Of a stretch of 64,000 bases of DNA, positions 1 through 8,271 are shown in pieces. The notes beneath the pieces were generated by a model. That model worked only from the letters and a program-made list of their open reading frames with translations. It was not told the DNA's origin and ran no database searches. Location of the stretch: the NCBI RefSeq assembly GCF_002252585.1, contig NZ_NQLD01000008.1. One strand, written 5' to 3'. Position 1 is the first letter of the stretch; each line of letters opens with the position of its first letter. Position numbers and translations under genes: made by a program. The DNA comes from Methanocatella intestini (GTDB taxonomy: Archaea > Methanobacteriota > Methanobacteria > Methanobacteriales > Methanobacteriaceae).

Positions 1-1
1 A

Positions 2-91
2 CAACTGGGAAATCCAAAAAGTGATGTTAATTCCGAACTGGACAAATTTATTAAAAGATATATAAAGGAATCTTTGAAAAACAAATATTAA
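2..91 (+). CDS. C-terminal end of an unidentified protein (cut by window edge)
   Basis: An open frame enters from the left edge and gives 29 residues, ending SLKNKY and a TAA stop at 89-91. The tail is charged and lysine-rich. Its stop overlaps the end of the convergent gene on the other strand by a few bases, a compact arrangement typical of this genome. Too little is visible to name the product, and the frame could be fortuitous, although both the frame and the convergent gene fit neatly. Confidence 0.4.
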   Translation, partial: QLGNPKSDVNSELDKFIKRYIKESLKNKY

Positions 92-420
92 ATTTCTAAT
101 ATGTTAGATTTTGTTTTAAAAGAAACTCCATTAGCTAAATAAGTTAAAGAAGCGCCACCAAATGTAATTTTATCCGGAATTACTGCATCATCACCAAAAT
201 CCATTTTTAAACTTTCCGTAGATGGAAGTTCTACATCAAAACTGATTGATTTAACTTCACCATCCTCAAAGTTTCCAAAATCATGAGTATAACATTGAGA
301 TAATGCCAACACATTTTCTATTAATTCACCAGTATTGTTTTCAACAATCCACTCAATATTTACTTTATTATCATTATCTTTTGATACTAATTTTTGTGTA
401 AATAAAACTTCATCAGACAT
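88..420 (-). CDS. Hypothetical small acidic protein, 110 aa
   Basis: I do not recognise this family. The protein is acidic, has no signal peptide or membrane segment, and looks beta-rich, with alternating polar and hydrophobic stretches (for example IEWIVENNTGELIENVLAL near residue 20), so a small beta-sandwich is possible but unproven. The frame also reads upstream to a GTG at 429, but that GTG lies in the GTGATT ribosome-binding sequence, and the ATG at 420 (MSDEV) follows it at proper spacing, so I chose 420. It is divergent from gatB, with about 100 bases of AT-rich promoter DNA between them. Confidence 0.6.
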   Translation of the reverse strand: MSDEVLFTQKLVSKDNDNKVNIEWIVENNTGELIENVLALSQCYTHDFGNFEDGEVKSISFDVELPSTESLKMDFGDDAVIPDKITFGGASLTYLANGVSFKTKSNILEI

Positions 421-521
421 AAAAATCACAAATATTTATTAATCTATTATTATAAATACTTACATAATATAAATCTATTTTGATTTTCCAAAAAATTGGA
501 GGAATTATTATTAGTGTCAAT

Positions 522-1874
522 ATGATGTGTGGACTTGAAATCCACGTACAATTAGAAACAGAATCAAAATTATTTTGTGATTGTCCAACAAATTATAAGG
601 AAGCACCAGCAAACTCAAACATTTGTCCGGTTTGTTTAAATCAACCAGGTGCCAAACCATATCCAACAAATGAAAAAGCAATTGAAAATGCATTAATGAT
701 TTCTTTAATGCTTAACTGTAAAATCGATAAAGGTTTTACCTACTTTATGAGAAAACATTATGATTATCCTGATTTACCTTCAGGATACCAAAGAACTTCA
801 GTACCTATCGGTTATGAAGGAGAATTAAATGGAGTTAGAATTAGAGAAATCCATATGGAAGAAGATCCGGGTCAATACAAACCTGACAGAGGTACTGTTG
901 ATTTTAACCGTTCCGGAATTCCATTAATTGAAATTGTTACAGAACCAGATATAAAATCTCCTGAAGAAGCAAGAACCTTTTTAAAAGAGCTTATTCGTGT
1001 ATTGCAATATAGTGGAGGAGCTCGTGGAGAAGGTACCATGCGTGCTGATGTAAACATCTCTATAGAAGGTGGAAACAGAGTAGAAATGAAAAACATCAAC
1101 TCCATTAAAGGAGCTTATAAAGCATTGAAATTTGAACTTGTTAGACAGAAAAACCTTATGAAAAGAGGTGTCGAAATCAAACAAGAAACACGTGCATACC
1201 TTGAATCTCAAATGATTACAGTAGGTATGAGGTTAAAAGAAGATGCTGATGATTACAGATTCATTCCCGATCCTGATTTACCGCCAATGGAAATCTCCGA
1301 TGCTCAAATTGAAAATGTTTTAGAAATAATGCCTGAAGCACCACATAATAAAGTAAAAAGATTTACTGAAGAATATGGAATTGATGCAGAATCTGCTAAA
1401 GTATTAACTTCCGAACTTGACTTAGCTATAGCTTATGAAGAAGTAGCTAAACAAATTGATTCCAAATTTGCTTCAATGTGGATGAGAGATGAACTTAAAA
1501 GAGTATTATCCTACAACAAACTTGATTTTGCAGATAGTGGAATATTAGTTGAAGACATTGTAGAACTTTTAAAAATGCTTCAAAACAAAGAAATAACCAC
1601 AAAAGCAGGGCAAAGAATCATTGAGCATATGCCAAACAATAAACAAACTCCAAAAGCAATAGCTGAAGAATTAGGTTTATTAGGTGTTGTAAAAGATGAT
1701 GAAGTAATAGCTGCAGCAAAACAGGCTATTGATGAAAATCCAAAAGCAGTAAATGATTATTTAGAAGGACAAAAAGCTTCACTTAATTTCCTTGTTGGAC
1801 AGGTTATGAAATTAACAAGAGGAAAAGCAGACCCTGGAGAAACTGTTAAAATCTTAAAAGAAAACATAGAATAA
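522..1874 (+). CDS. gatB: Asp/Glu-tRNA(Asn/Gln) amidotransferase subunit B
   Basis: This is the kinase/transamidation subunit of the tRNA-dependent amidotransferase GatCAB, which turns Asp-tRNA(Asn) into Asn-tRNA(Asn). Family hallmarks are plain: CGLEIHVQL at the N-terminus, YPDLPSGYQ near residue 95, HMEEDPG (metal-binding acidic motif) near 115, and a helical YqeY-like tail from about residue 290. About 450 residues is usual for GatB; the GatE paralogue has a large extra domain that is absent here. The start is uncertain. A GGAGG sits at 498-502, which is 19 bases before the ATG at 522 but only 7 before an in-frame ATT at 510. I give the first ATG. The CBS-ParB gene follows after 14 bases, so the two are probably co-transcribed. 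Confidence 0.95.
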   Translation: MMCGLEIHVQLETESKLFCDCPTNYKEAPANSNICPVCLNQPGAKPYPTNEKAIENALMISLMLNCKIDKGFTYFMRKHYDYPDLPSGYQRTSVPIGYEGELNGVRIREIHMEEDPGQYKPDRGTVDFNRSGIPLIEIVTEPDIKSPEEARTFLKELIRVLQYSGGARGEGTMRADVNISIEGGNRVEMKNINSIKGAYKALKFELVRQKNLMKRGVEIKQETRAYLESQMITVGMRLKEDADDYRFIPDPDLPPMEISDAQIENVLEIMPEAPHNKVKRFTEEYGIDAESAKVLTSELDLAIAYEEVAKQIDSKFASMWMRDELKRVLSYNKLDFADSGILVEDIVELLKMLQNKEITTKAGQRIIEHMPNNKQTPKAIAEELGLLGVVKDDEVIAAAKQAIDENPKAVNDYLEGQKASLNFLVGQVMKLTRGKADPGETVKILKENIE

Positions 1875-1888
1875 ACAGGAGGTAAACT

Positions 1889-2689
1889 ATGGCTAAAAGC
1901 AAGTCATTAGTTAAAGATTATATGACTAAAAATGTTGTTACTGTATCACCGCAAACAACAACATCAGAAGTTATTAAATTAATGAAAGAAAGCGATCACA
2001 ATAGCTATCCGGTAGTAGAAAACAACAAACTGGTCGGAATGGTAACCTCTTTTGATATTGTAGTAAAAGACTGGGCAGACCATGTCTCAGAACTAATGAG
2101 TACAAAATTAGTAGTAGCTAATGAAAATTTAAGTATAAATGATGCTTCCAGAGTAATGTTCAGACGAGGAATCTCCAGAATGCCAGTCATTAATGAAAAA
2201 GGTGAAATTGTAGGCATTATTACAAACACAGATATGGTTCGTTCACATATTGAACGTTCCACCCCGAATAAAGTAGATTACTTTAAAAGTACTATGGACC
2301 AATTATATGGTATCAAAAGTACTTTGAAACATATGCAAGTTGACACTGATAAAATAAGGCCTACTCAGGACAGAGTTTATGCTGATGAACTTGAAGGAAG
2401 AACATATGAACTTAAAATGGGATTAGCTGAACCTGCAATTGTTGTTAAAACTGGAGACAGATGGATTTTAGTAGACGGACATCACAGAACAGTAGCTGCA
2501 AAACAGTTAGGCTGTAAAACAATCGATGCATATGTTATTGATTTAGGTAAAGATATTCGTTTAGGATTAGAAAAAACAGCAGATAAAGCTGGAATAACAA
2601 CATTTGACGATATTGAGATTATTGATGACGACAAACATCCATTAATAGCTATTACAGAAAGTATACAAGATAACGAGAAAAGTGATTAA
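1889..2689 (+). CDS. CBS-domain protein with ParB-like DGHHR domain
   Basis: Residues 1-125 contain two CBS motifs (VKDYMTKNVVTVSP...; ...GISRMPVINEKGEIVGIITNTDMV), a module that normally binds adenine nucleotides. Residues about 155-225 resemble the ParB/sulfiredoxin-like fold: RPTQDRVYADEL, then a promoter-like specificity stretch and WILVDGHHRTVAAKQLG, the DGHHR signature of this superfamily. I infer nucleotide-sensing coupled to an ATP/ADP-using or DNA-contacting domain; the substrate is not known to me. The start has a strong GGAGGT site 9 bases upstream. The stop abuts the hisE start with no gap, so the two are very probably translated from the same message. Confidence 0.8.
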   Translation: MAKSKSLVKDYMTKNVVTVSPQTTTSEVIKLMKESDHNSYPVVENNKLVGMVTSFDIVVKDWADHVSELMSTKLVVANENLSINDASRVMFRRGISRMPVINEKGEIVGIITNTDMVRSHIERSTPNKVDYFKSTMDQLYGIKSTLKHMQVDTDKIRPTQDRVYADELEGRTYELKMGLAEPAIVVKTGDRWILVDGHHRTVAAKQLGCKTIDAYVIDLGKDIRLGLEKTADKAGITTFDDIEIIDDDKHPLIAITESIQDNEKSD

Positions 2690-2980
2690 ATGGCATCAGA
2701 TGAAATTATTAGAGAAGTTTATAAAGTTTTAGAAGAAAGAAGAGACAATCCTATTGATTCATACACTTCTAAAATAATGCAAGACAGTGATAAAAAAGCA
2801 GAAGATAAAATACTTGAAAAAGTAGCAGAAGAATGTGGTGAAGTACTGCTTGCTGCTAAAAATGATGAAAATTTAGTTTATGAATCTGTTGATTTAATAT
2901 TCCACACTTTGCTTATCCTTGTTTACAAAGGAATAGAAATAGATGAAATTTTTGAAGAATTTGCACGTAGAAGGCATTGA
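2690..2980 (+). CDS. hisE: Phosphoribosyl-ATP pyrophosphohydrolase
   Basis: HisE removes pyrophosphate from phosphoribosyl-ATP in the second step of histidine synthesis. The 96-residue protein is a typical stand-alone HisE of the MazG-like all-alpha NTP pyrophosphatase fold. It has YKVLEERRDNPIDSYTSKI at the front, the metal-binding EKVAEECGEVLLAAKN helix (ExxEC/AxE) near residue 43, and ESVDLIFHTLLIL (the second ExxD helix). It ends ARRRH as family members often do. GTGATTAA immediately before the ATG is the probable ribosome-binding site and also holds the stop codon of the preceding gene. It ends two bases before the convergent acetyltransferase gene. Confidence 0.9.
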   Translation: MASDEIIREVYKVLEERRDNPIDSYTSKIMQDSDKKAEDKILEKVAEECGEVLLAAKNDENLVYESVDLIFHTLLILVYKGIEIDEIFEEFARRRH

Positions 2981-2982
2981 AC

Positions 2983-3552
2983 TTATAATTTAAGTTCCAT
3001 ATTATGCATTCCACGTTCAAAACTTCCTATTTTAACTCTTTTTTTATTGAATTCTCTAAATCCCATTCTTTCATATAATGATTTGGCACCTGTGTTTCTA
3101 AAATCTGCATCAAGAGTTACTCTTTTTAGATTATTTTTTTTAGCATAGTAAATTACATCATTTAAAACTTTACTGCCTAAACCTTTTCCTCTTTGAGACT
3201 CATCAATAGCTAGCTCTGCAACATGAAAATCTCCTTTTTCTACATCACACAATACAAAATAGTCTAGAATATCAACAATAAGCAATTTTAAACTGACTGT
3301 CTTTAAACTATGATAAAATGCTGGTTTTTTAGAAATCCAAAATATCAATAAACCAATAACATTATTATTCTCATCTAAAACAACTTTGGTATCATCAAAT
3401 GATTCTTCCTTTTTTAACTGTTTTTCAATTGTTGAAATAGCTTTGTCAGAACTTTTAAAAAGCAAATCAAATGTTCTGAAATCAACATCATAAATCAGTT
3501 TAGCTACTTTTCTGGAATCATGTTTAGAGGGATTGAATGTTTCATAAATCAA
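2983..3552 (-). CDS. GNAT-family N-acetyltransferase
   Basis: The C-terminal half has the acetyl-CoA-binding motif A of GNAT enzymes, LAIDESQRGKGLGSKVL (R/QxxGxG) near residue 112, followed by VTLDADFRNTGAKSLYERMGF, the usual motif B region. The N-terminal half is more divergent and probably sets substrate specificity, which cannot be read from sequence. 189 residues is normal for a single-domain GNAT. It starts two bases after the stop of larB on the same strand, so it is likely expressed with it. No signal or membrane segment is present, so it should act in the cytoplasm. Confidence 0.85.
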   Translation of the reverse strand: MIYETFNPSKHDSRKVAKLIYDVDFRTFDLLFKSSDKAISTIEKQLKKEESFDDTKVVLDENNNVIGLLIFWISKKPAFYHSLKTVSLKLLIVDILDYFVLCDVEKGDFHVAELAIDESQRGKGLGSKVLNDVIYYAKKNNLKRVTLDADFRNTGAKSLYERMGFREFNKKRVKIGSFERGMHNMELKL

Positions 3553-3553
3553 T

Positions 3554-4315
3554 TTATCTACCTTTTATTATAGTTAGAGCAAATACACCTGCACCAAATC
3601 CATTATCAATGTTTACAACTGCTATTCCCGGAGCACATGACTGAAGCATCGCGTTTAAAGCAACAACTCCCCCTTCACCTACGCCATAGCCAACAGATGT
3701 CGGAACGCCAATAACCGGAATATCAACCAAACCAGCTACAACAGAAGGCAAAGCACCTTCCATTCCTGCACAGACAATTAATACTTCCACACCTTCTTTA
3801 ATCATGTGTGCTATTTGGGGAAATAATCTGTGAATCCCAGCTACACCAATATCATAAGAAGTTATTGCTTCACATCCGCCTTCTTCAACTATTACCCGTG
3901 CTTCTTCTGCAATATTTATATCTGATGTTCCTGCAGTTATAATACCTACTTTTCCTAATGTCTTAGCAACCTCTTTATTTCTGATTACCAATATCTGAGC
4001 TCTTTTATTATAGTTTAATTTAAACCCGTCCAAATCCAAATCATTAGCTAATTTTTCATATCTTTCTGAAGATAATTTAGTTACAATCAGATTTTCAGGA
4101 TTTTCACTATCCAAATAATTTTTGACTATCAATAAGAGATCTCCGTAATCTTTACTTGGAGAAAAAACTGCTTCTGGAAAGCCTGTTCTTGAAGAGCGTG
4201 ATTTGTCAAATTTAGCAACTTCATCAAATTCTAAAATAGTATCTGCCTTTAAAAGTCTTTCACATTCTTCAATACCAATTTCTTCATTGATTAACTTTTC
4301 AAGAATTTCTCTCAT
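3554..4315 (-). CDS. larB: LarB-type nickel-pincer cofactor synthase (NCAIR mutase-like)
   Basis: LarB carboxylates and hydrolyses nicotinic acid adenine dinucleotide in the first step of nickel-pincer nucleotide synthesis. The C-terminal two thirds match the PurE/AIR-carboxylase-like fold: VGIITAGTSDINIAEEA near residue 125, YDIGVAGIHRL near 155, VLIVCAGMEGALPSVVAGL near 180, VPTSVGYGVGEGG near 205 and SCAPGIAVVNIDNGFGAG near 230, which includes the conserved cysteine. Length (253) is usual. LarC and LarE are not in the window. It is divergent from hypF across only 49 bases, so two nickel-related maturation genes share one promoter region. The ATG at 4315 is the only reasonable start. Confidence 0.9.
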   Translation of the reverse strand: MREILEKLINEEIGIEECERLLKADTILEFDEVAKFDKSRSSRTGFPEAVFSPSKDYGDLLLIVKNYLDSENPENLIVTKLSSERYEKLANDLDLDGFKLNYNKRAQILVIRNKEVAKTLGKVGIITAGTSDINIAEEARVIVEEGGCEAITSYDIGVAGIHRLFPQIAHMIKEGVEVLIVCAGMEGALPSVVAGLVDIPVIGVPTSVGYGVGEGGVVALNAMLQSCAPGIAVVNIDNGFGAGVFALTIIKGR

Positions 4316-4364
4316 ATTATCATAACTATTTTATACAATAATTATATTTAAATATATATTGACT
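4316..4364. promoter_or_regulatory. Divergent larB/hypF promoter
   Basis: Only 49 bases separate the two start codons. The stretch is almost pure A+T, with TTTTATAC near 4329-4336 and TTTAAATATA near 4345-4354. The first lies about 30 bases before the hypF ATG, a spacing that would give a very short or absent leader. No Shine-Dalgarno is visible for hypF. Exact start sites cannot be fixed from sequence. Confidence 0.5.
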
Positions 4365-6614
4365 ATGATGGCAAAAAAGATTTTAACTCAGGGAATTGTT
4401 CAGGGTGTAGGATTCAGACCTTATATTTACAGACTTGCAAAAGATTTGAATTTAAACGGATATGTAAGAAATTTAGGAAATGTAGTTGAGATAATTCTTG
4501 AGGGAGAAAATATTGACTTATTTATTGAGAAATTACCTAAAGAATTGCCTCCAATAGCTAAAATAGACTCAATGAAAACAGAAGATATAGCTGTTGAAGG
4601 TTTTGATGATTTTACAATAATTGAAAGTTCAGATGAATTTTCAGGAGTATCTGTAATACCTCCAGATATAGCTATCTGTGACAGCTGTCTTAATGAAATA
4701 AGAAATCCGAAAGACAGACGTTATAAATATCCTTTTAATGCATGTACTGACTGCGGTCCCAGATTTACAGTTATTGACAGTGTTCCTTATGACAGAGTTA
4801 GAACTTCAATGGATGAATTTCCATTATGCAACAGCTGCCTTAAGGAATATAGCGAACCTTTAAACAGACGTTATCACGGTGAAGCCATTTGCTGCAGTGA
4901 CTGCGGACCTCAAATGAAGATATATAAAGGATCAGAAGAAATAGACAGTGATAACCCCATTAAAATAGCTGCAGATAAACTGAAAGAAGGTAAAATTATA
5001 TCCATTAAAGGAATCGGTGGAACTCATTTAGCAGCTGATGCATATAATGACAAAGCCATTAAAGAATTAAGAAAACGCCTGAATCGTCCAAATCAGGCTT
5101 TTGCTGTTATGAGTAAAGATTTATCCTGTGTTAAAAATTATGCCAGATTAACTGATAATGAAATAGCTACAATAACTTCAAATAAAAGACCTATTGTAGT
5201 TTTAAAGAAAAACAATAATTATAACTTCCCAGAGTCATTAGCTCCCGGTTTGCACAATATCGGAGTTATGCTACCATACTCTCCAATGCATTATCTGCTT
5301 TTTGATGAAGGAGACATTGATACATATATAATGACCTCAGCCAATACTCCAGGGGAGCCTATGATGATTACAAATGCAGAAATTCTGAATTTAGACGGAA
5401 TTTCAGACTATTCTTTAATCCATAACCGCAGAATTTTAAACAGATGTGATGATTCAGTTATCCGATTTAGAAATGATGCTCTTTCATTTATTCGCAGATC
5501 CAGAGGTTATACTCCTGAGCCCTATAAAATCAATTATGAAGTAAATGATTTAAATGTACTTGCCTTAGGCCCCGAGCTTGATGTTACATTTGCAATAGCT
5601 AAAGACAATATGTGCTATCCTTCCCAGCATATAGGAAATACAAACAAATTAAAAACTTTAAACTTCATGAAAGAAGCTATTGAAAATATGGAAAGAATCA
5701 CTAAAATAAATGACTTTGATGCAATTGCATGTGATTTGCATCCACATTTCTTTACAACAAAACTAGCTCATGAATTCTGTGATGAATTTGAGTGTGATGT
5801 AATAGGTGTGCAGCACCATCATGCACATAGTGTTGCACTGGCTAATGATTACTGTCTTGATGAAATGATTGTAATAGCTGCAGACGGTGTAGGCTATGGA
5901 AGTGACAACACAAGCTGGGGCGGAGAAATATTATACACCGACATTAACAATTTTGAAAGATTAGGTCACCTGCAGCCACATAAAATGCCTGGTGGAGATA
6001 TGGCAACCAAACACCCAATAAGAATGCTTTTAAGTATTTTAGATGATGGAGAATTAATTGGCAATTATGTTGATTACTTCAAATACGGAGAAATGGAAAT
6101 TAAAAATATTTACAAGCAATTGGAAGCAGAAATCAATGTTGGATTAACAACAAGTACCGGAAGAGTATTGGACTCTGTTTCAGCAGCTCTGGAAATATGC
6201 AATACCAGAACATATGAAGGAGAATGTTCAATGAAATTGGAATCTGTTGCATATTACTCCAAAAATGATTTCGAAATTCCATTTGAAATTAAAGATAATG
6301 TATTAAATACCCGTGAAATCCTCCGTGAAGTTGTCAGATTATATCAAAAAGGAGAAAATAAAGCAGATATTGCAAATGCTGCTCAAAATGCAATAGCAAA
6401 AGGACTGTCCCAAATAGCTATTGAAAGTGCAGATAAAAAAGGTATTTTCGACATTGGGGCTACAGGAGGTGTCTTTTACAATGAAGCAATAACCAATACC
6501 TGTAAAAATTACATTGAGAAAAACGGATATAACTTTATTCAGCATAAAAACACATGTGCCGGTGACGGATCTGTTTCATTAGGTCAGGCTATTGTAGCTA
6601 AAACAATTTTATAA
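4365..6614 (+). CDS. hypF: Carbamoyltransferase HypF, [NiFe]-hydrogenase maturation
   Basis: HypF makes the cyanide ligands of the [NiFe] site from carbamoyl phosphate, handing a thiocarbamate to HypE. All four domains are visible in order. An acylphosphatase domain (residues 5-88) has QGIVQGVGFRPYIYR. A double zinc-finger region (about 105-180) has CDSC...CTDC and CNSC...CSDC. A YrdC-like domain follows (about 195-385). A Kae1-like C-terminal domain contains QHHHAHSVA, its metal site, and DGVGYGSDNTSWGGE. About 749 residues is the usual length. The frame opens with TTG at 4359, but two ATGs (4365, 4368) fit the family start MAKK better. Likely clients in this window are the F420 hydrogenase genes frhADGB. 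A terminator-like hairpin follows. Confidence 0.95.
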   Translation: MMAKKILTQGIVQGVGFRPYIYRLAKDLNLNGYVRNLGNVVEIILEGENIDLFIEKLPKELPPIAKIDSMKTEDIAVEGFDDFTIIESSDEFSGVSVIPPDIAICDSCLNEIRNPKDRRYKYPFNACTDCGPRFTVIDSVPYDRVRTSMDEFPLCNSCLKEYSEPLNRRYHGEAICCSDCGPQMKIYKGSEEIDSDNPIKIAADKLKEGKIISIKGIGGTHLAADAYNDKAIKELRKRLNRPNQAFAVMSKDLSCVKNYARLTDNEIATITSNKRPIVVLKKNNNYNFPESLAPGLHNIGVMLPYSPMHYLLFDEGDIDTYIMTSANTPGEPMMITNAEILNLDGISDYSLIHNRRILNRCDDSVIRFRNDALSFIRRSRGYTPEPYKINYEVNDLNVLALGPELDVTFAIAKDNMCYPSQHIGNTNKLKTLNFMKEAIENMERITKINDFDAIACDLHPHFFTTKLAHEFCDEFECDVIGVQHHHAHSVALANDYCLDEMIVIAADGVGYGSDNTSWGGEILYTDINNFERLGHLQPHKMPGGDMATKHPIRMLLSILDDGELIGNYVDYFKYGEMEIKNIYKQLEAEINVGLTTSTGRVLDSVSAALEICNTRTYEGECSMKLESVAYYSKNDFEIPFEIKDNVLNTREILREVVRLYQKGENKADIANAAQNAIAKGLSQIAIESADKKGIFDIGATGGVFYNEAITNTCKNYIEKNGYNFIQHKNTCAGDGSVSLGQAIVAKTIL

Positions 6615-6617
6615 TTT

Positions 6618-6634
6618 CATGTAATTTTTACATG
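6618..6634 (+). terminator. Hairpin after hypF
   Basis: A perfect 7-bp inverted repeat (CATGTAA, 3-base loop, TTACATG) begins three bases after the hypF stop and is followed shortly by a T-rich run (AATTTTTTC). This may stop hypF transcripts before the next gene, which has its own TATA box. Confidence 0.5.
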
Positions 6635-6668
6635 ATTAACTAATTTTTTCAAAATAACTTAAACAAAC

Positions 6669-6676
6669 TTTAAATA
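6669..6676 (+). promoter_or_regulatory. TATA box of the Ntn-hydrolase gene
   Basis: TTTAAATA is centred about 27 bases before the ATG at 6700. Archaeal transcription starts about 25 bases after the TATA centre, so the message would begin at or next to the start codon. No Shine-Dalgarno is present. Both facts suggest a leaderless mRNA. Confidence 0.55.
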
Positions 6677-6699
6677 TTATTCAGATTATATGTTCAAAT

Positions 6700-7851
6700 A
6701 TGACATCCGAAATAATAATTATGAATACTGATGTAATAGCACTGGCTGCGGACAGTACAATTACAATAAATGATAAAAAAACATATAATGGAGTTAATAA
6801 AATATTTATGCTTTCAAATGATCCCCCAATGGGAATTATGGTATTTGGATTAGGAAAATTTGAAAATATCTCCATAGAAACTTTAATCAAAGAATATTCT
6901 AAGAAAACTGACTTTAAAAAGCTAAAAAATATAATAAATATTAAAAACGATTTTTTAAAGTATCTAACAGAAGTAACTCAAGCAACAAACATAAACATCT
7001 TTCTAGATTCACATTTGAAAAATTTTAAGCAAATGATAAATCAGCAGAGAAACTCATGTAATGAATTAGAGTTTTATCAATTTATAGAAACATTTTCTAA
7101 TGTAGAAATATTCGAATTTTTAAAAGATATTTTTGAAACTGAAAAATACAATGAAAAGTTTAAAGAGATAATAAAAGAGTATGATGAATCCAAAATTAAT
7201 TTAAATAATTTAAAAAAATGTTTTTGTTCCTATATATTTAATATATCAACAGGAATAGTAATTGCAGGATTTAATAAAGAAGATATGTTTCCATCATATG
7301 TTTCATTTAATATAATTGCAAATGTTAATAATATGCTACTTTATCAAGATATGGATACAAAATTAAACTATTCTGGAACATTAATAATCCCATTTGCCCA
7401 AACAGATGTCATTGGAACTTATTTATCAGGAATTAATGAAACTTTGGAAAATGAAATTAAAAAACATTTCGTAAACATTATGGAAAATTATATTTGCAAT
7501 ATGTATGACCACATAAATGTTGAAAAATTAGAAAAAATAAACGAAATTAAAAACCAGCTGACTAAAAACTTTAAAAATAATATTAATTCTTTAAAAAAAG
7601 ATTTTTATTCTCCAATACTTGAATCATTAGATTTTTTGCCTAGGGAAGAAATAGGAAATTTAGCAGAATCTCTGATACAAATTACTTCATTAAAAAGAAA
7701 AATAGATTCAAATTTAGAAAGTGTAGGTGGAAATATTGATGTTGCCCTTATTTCCAAAGGTGATGGGTTTATTTGGAAAAAAAGAAATCCCTATTTTGAT
7801 CCAAAGATAAATCCCCAATTTTTTGATGAAAAAATGAATAAAAATTTTTAA
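6700..7851 (+). CDS. Proteasome/HslV-type N-terminal nucleophile hydrolase, extended
   Basis: The protein begins MTSEIIIMNTDVIALAADS and continues to KTYNGVNKIFML. After removal of Met, Thr becomes residue 1, and Asp (in AADS) falls exactly at position 17 and Lys (in VNKIF) exactly at position 33. That is the Thr1/Asp17/Lys33 catalytic spacing of proteasome beta subunits and HslV. The first roughly 60 residues match the start of this fold (strand S1, VIALAADS turn, later MGIMVFGLGKF). Beyond that the protein runs to 383 residues, well past the roughly 180-240 of HslV or beta subunits, with a lysine/glutamate-rich helical middle. It is not the housekeeping archaeal PsmB, whose short propeptide and length differ. 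I infer a protease-like Ntn-hydrolase of unknown substrate. The following 48-residue gene may be co-transcribed. Confidence 0.7.
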   Translation: MTSEIIIMNTDVIALAADSTITINDKKTYNGVNKIFMLSNDPPMGIMVFGLGKFENISIETLIKEYSKKTDFKKLKNIINIKNDFLKYLTEVTQATNINIFLDSHLKNFKQMINQQRNSCNELEFYQFIETFSNVEIFEFLKDIFETEKYNEKFKEIIKEYDESKINLNNLKKCFCSYIFNISTGIVIAGFNKEDMFPSYVSFNIIANVNNMLLYQDMDTKLNYSGTLIIPFAQTDVIGTYLSGINETLENEIKKHFVNIMENYICNMYDHINVEKLEKINEIKNQLTKNFKNNINSLKKDFYSPILESLDFLPREEIGNLAESLIQITSLKRKIDSNLESVGGNIDVALISKGDGFIWKKRNPYFDPKINPQFFDEKMNKNF

Positions 7852-7888
7852 ATAAATAAAATAATTAATTAATATTTGAGGTGAAAAA

Positions 7889-8035
7889 ATGAATCTTAAA
7901 AGACTATCACGAGAATGGAGAACAAGAGGCATAGGTATTGACAAAGAATATTTAGACAAGAGAAGTAAAGAAATAGACCAGGAAGTAATGAAAGAAATAG
8001 AATTCGAAAAACGATGGAAAAAAATGGAAAAATAA
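7889..8035 (+). CDS. Small highly charged protein, 48 aa
   Basis: GAGGTG lies six bases before an ATG that opens a 48-codon frame. The product is mostly Lys, Arg and Glu, beginning MNLKRLSREWRTRGIGIDKE and ending KRWKKMEK, and is predicted to be helical with no membrane segment. The good ribosome-binding site and position 37 bases after the Ntn-hydrolase gene support a real gene in the same transcript. Its function is unknown; a partner, substrate tag or regulator of the preceding enzyme is possible but speculative. Confidence 0.6.
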   Translation: MNLKRLSREWRTRGIGIDKEYLDKRSKEIDQEVMKEIEFEKRWKKMEK

Positions 8036-8271
8036 ACAACACAAAAAACTAACCCTGCAAAAATATTCATATCTGCTTAAACACCACAAAAAATAGCCAA
8101 TAATCTTCTTTTCAAATCTGATAAAAACATTATAATTCTTTATCCCGAATAATTTTAAAAGTTATACATTCTTTTAACAGAAAATTTGACTGCAATTAAC
8201 TTACAGATTTAAATAAAATATTTTTTTAAGGTCAAAAAATAAAAAAAGAATAGATACAAACAACAGCTAAT

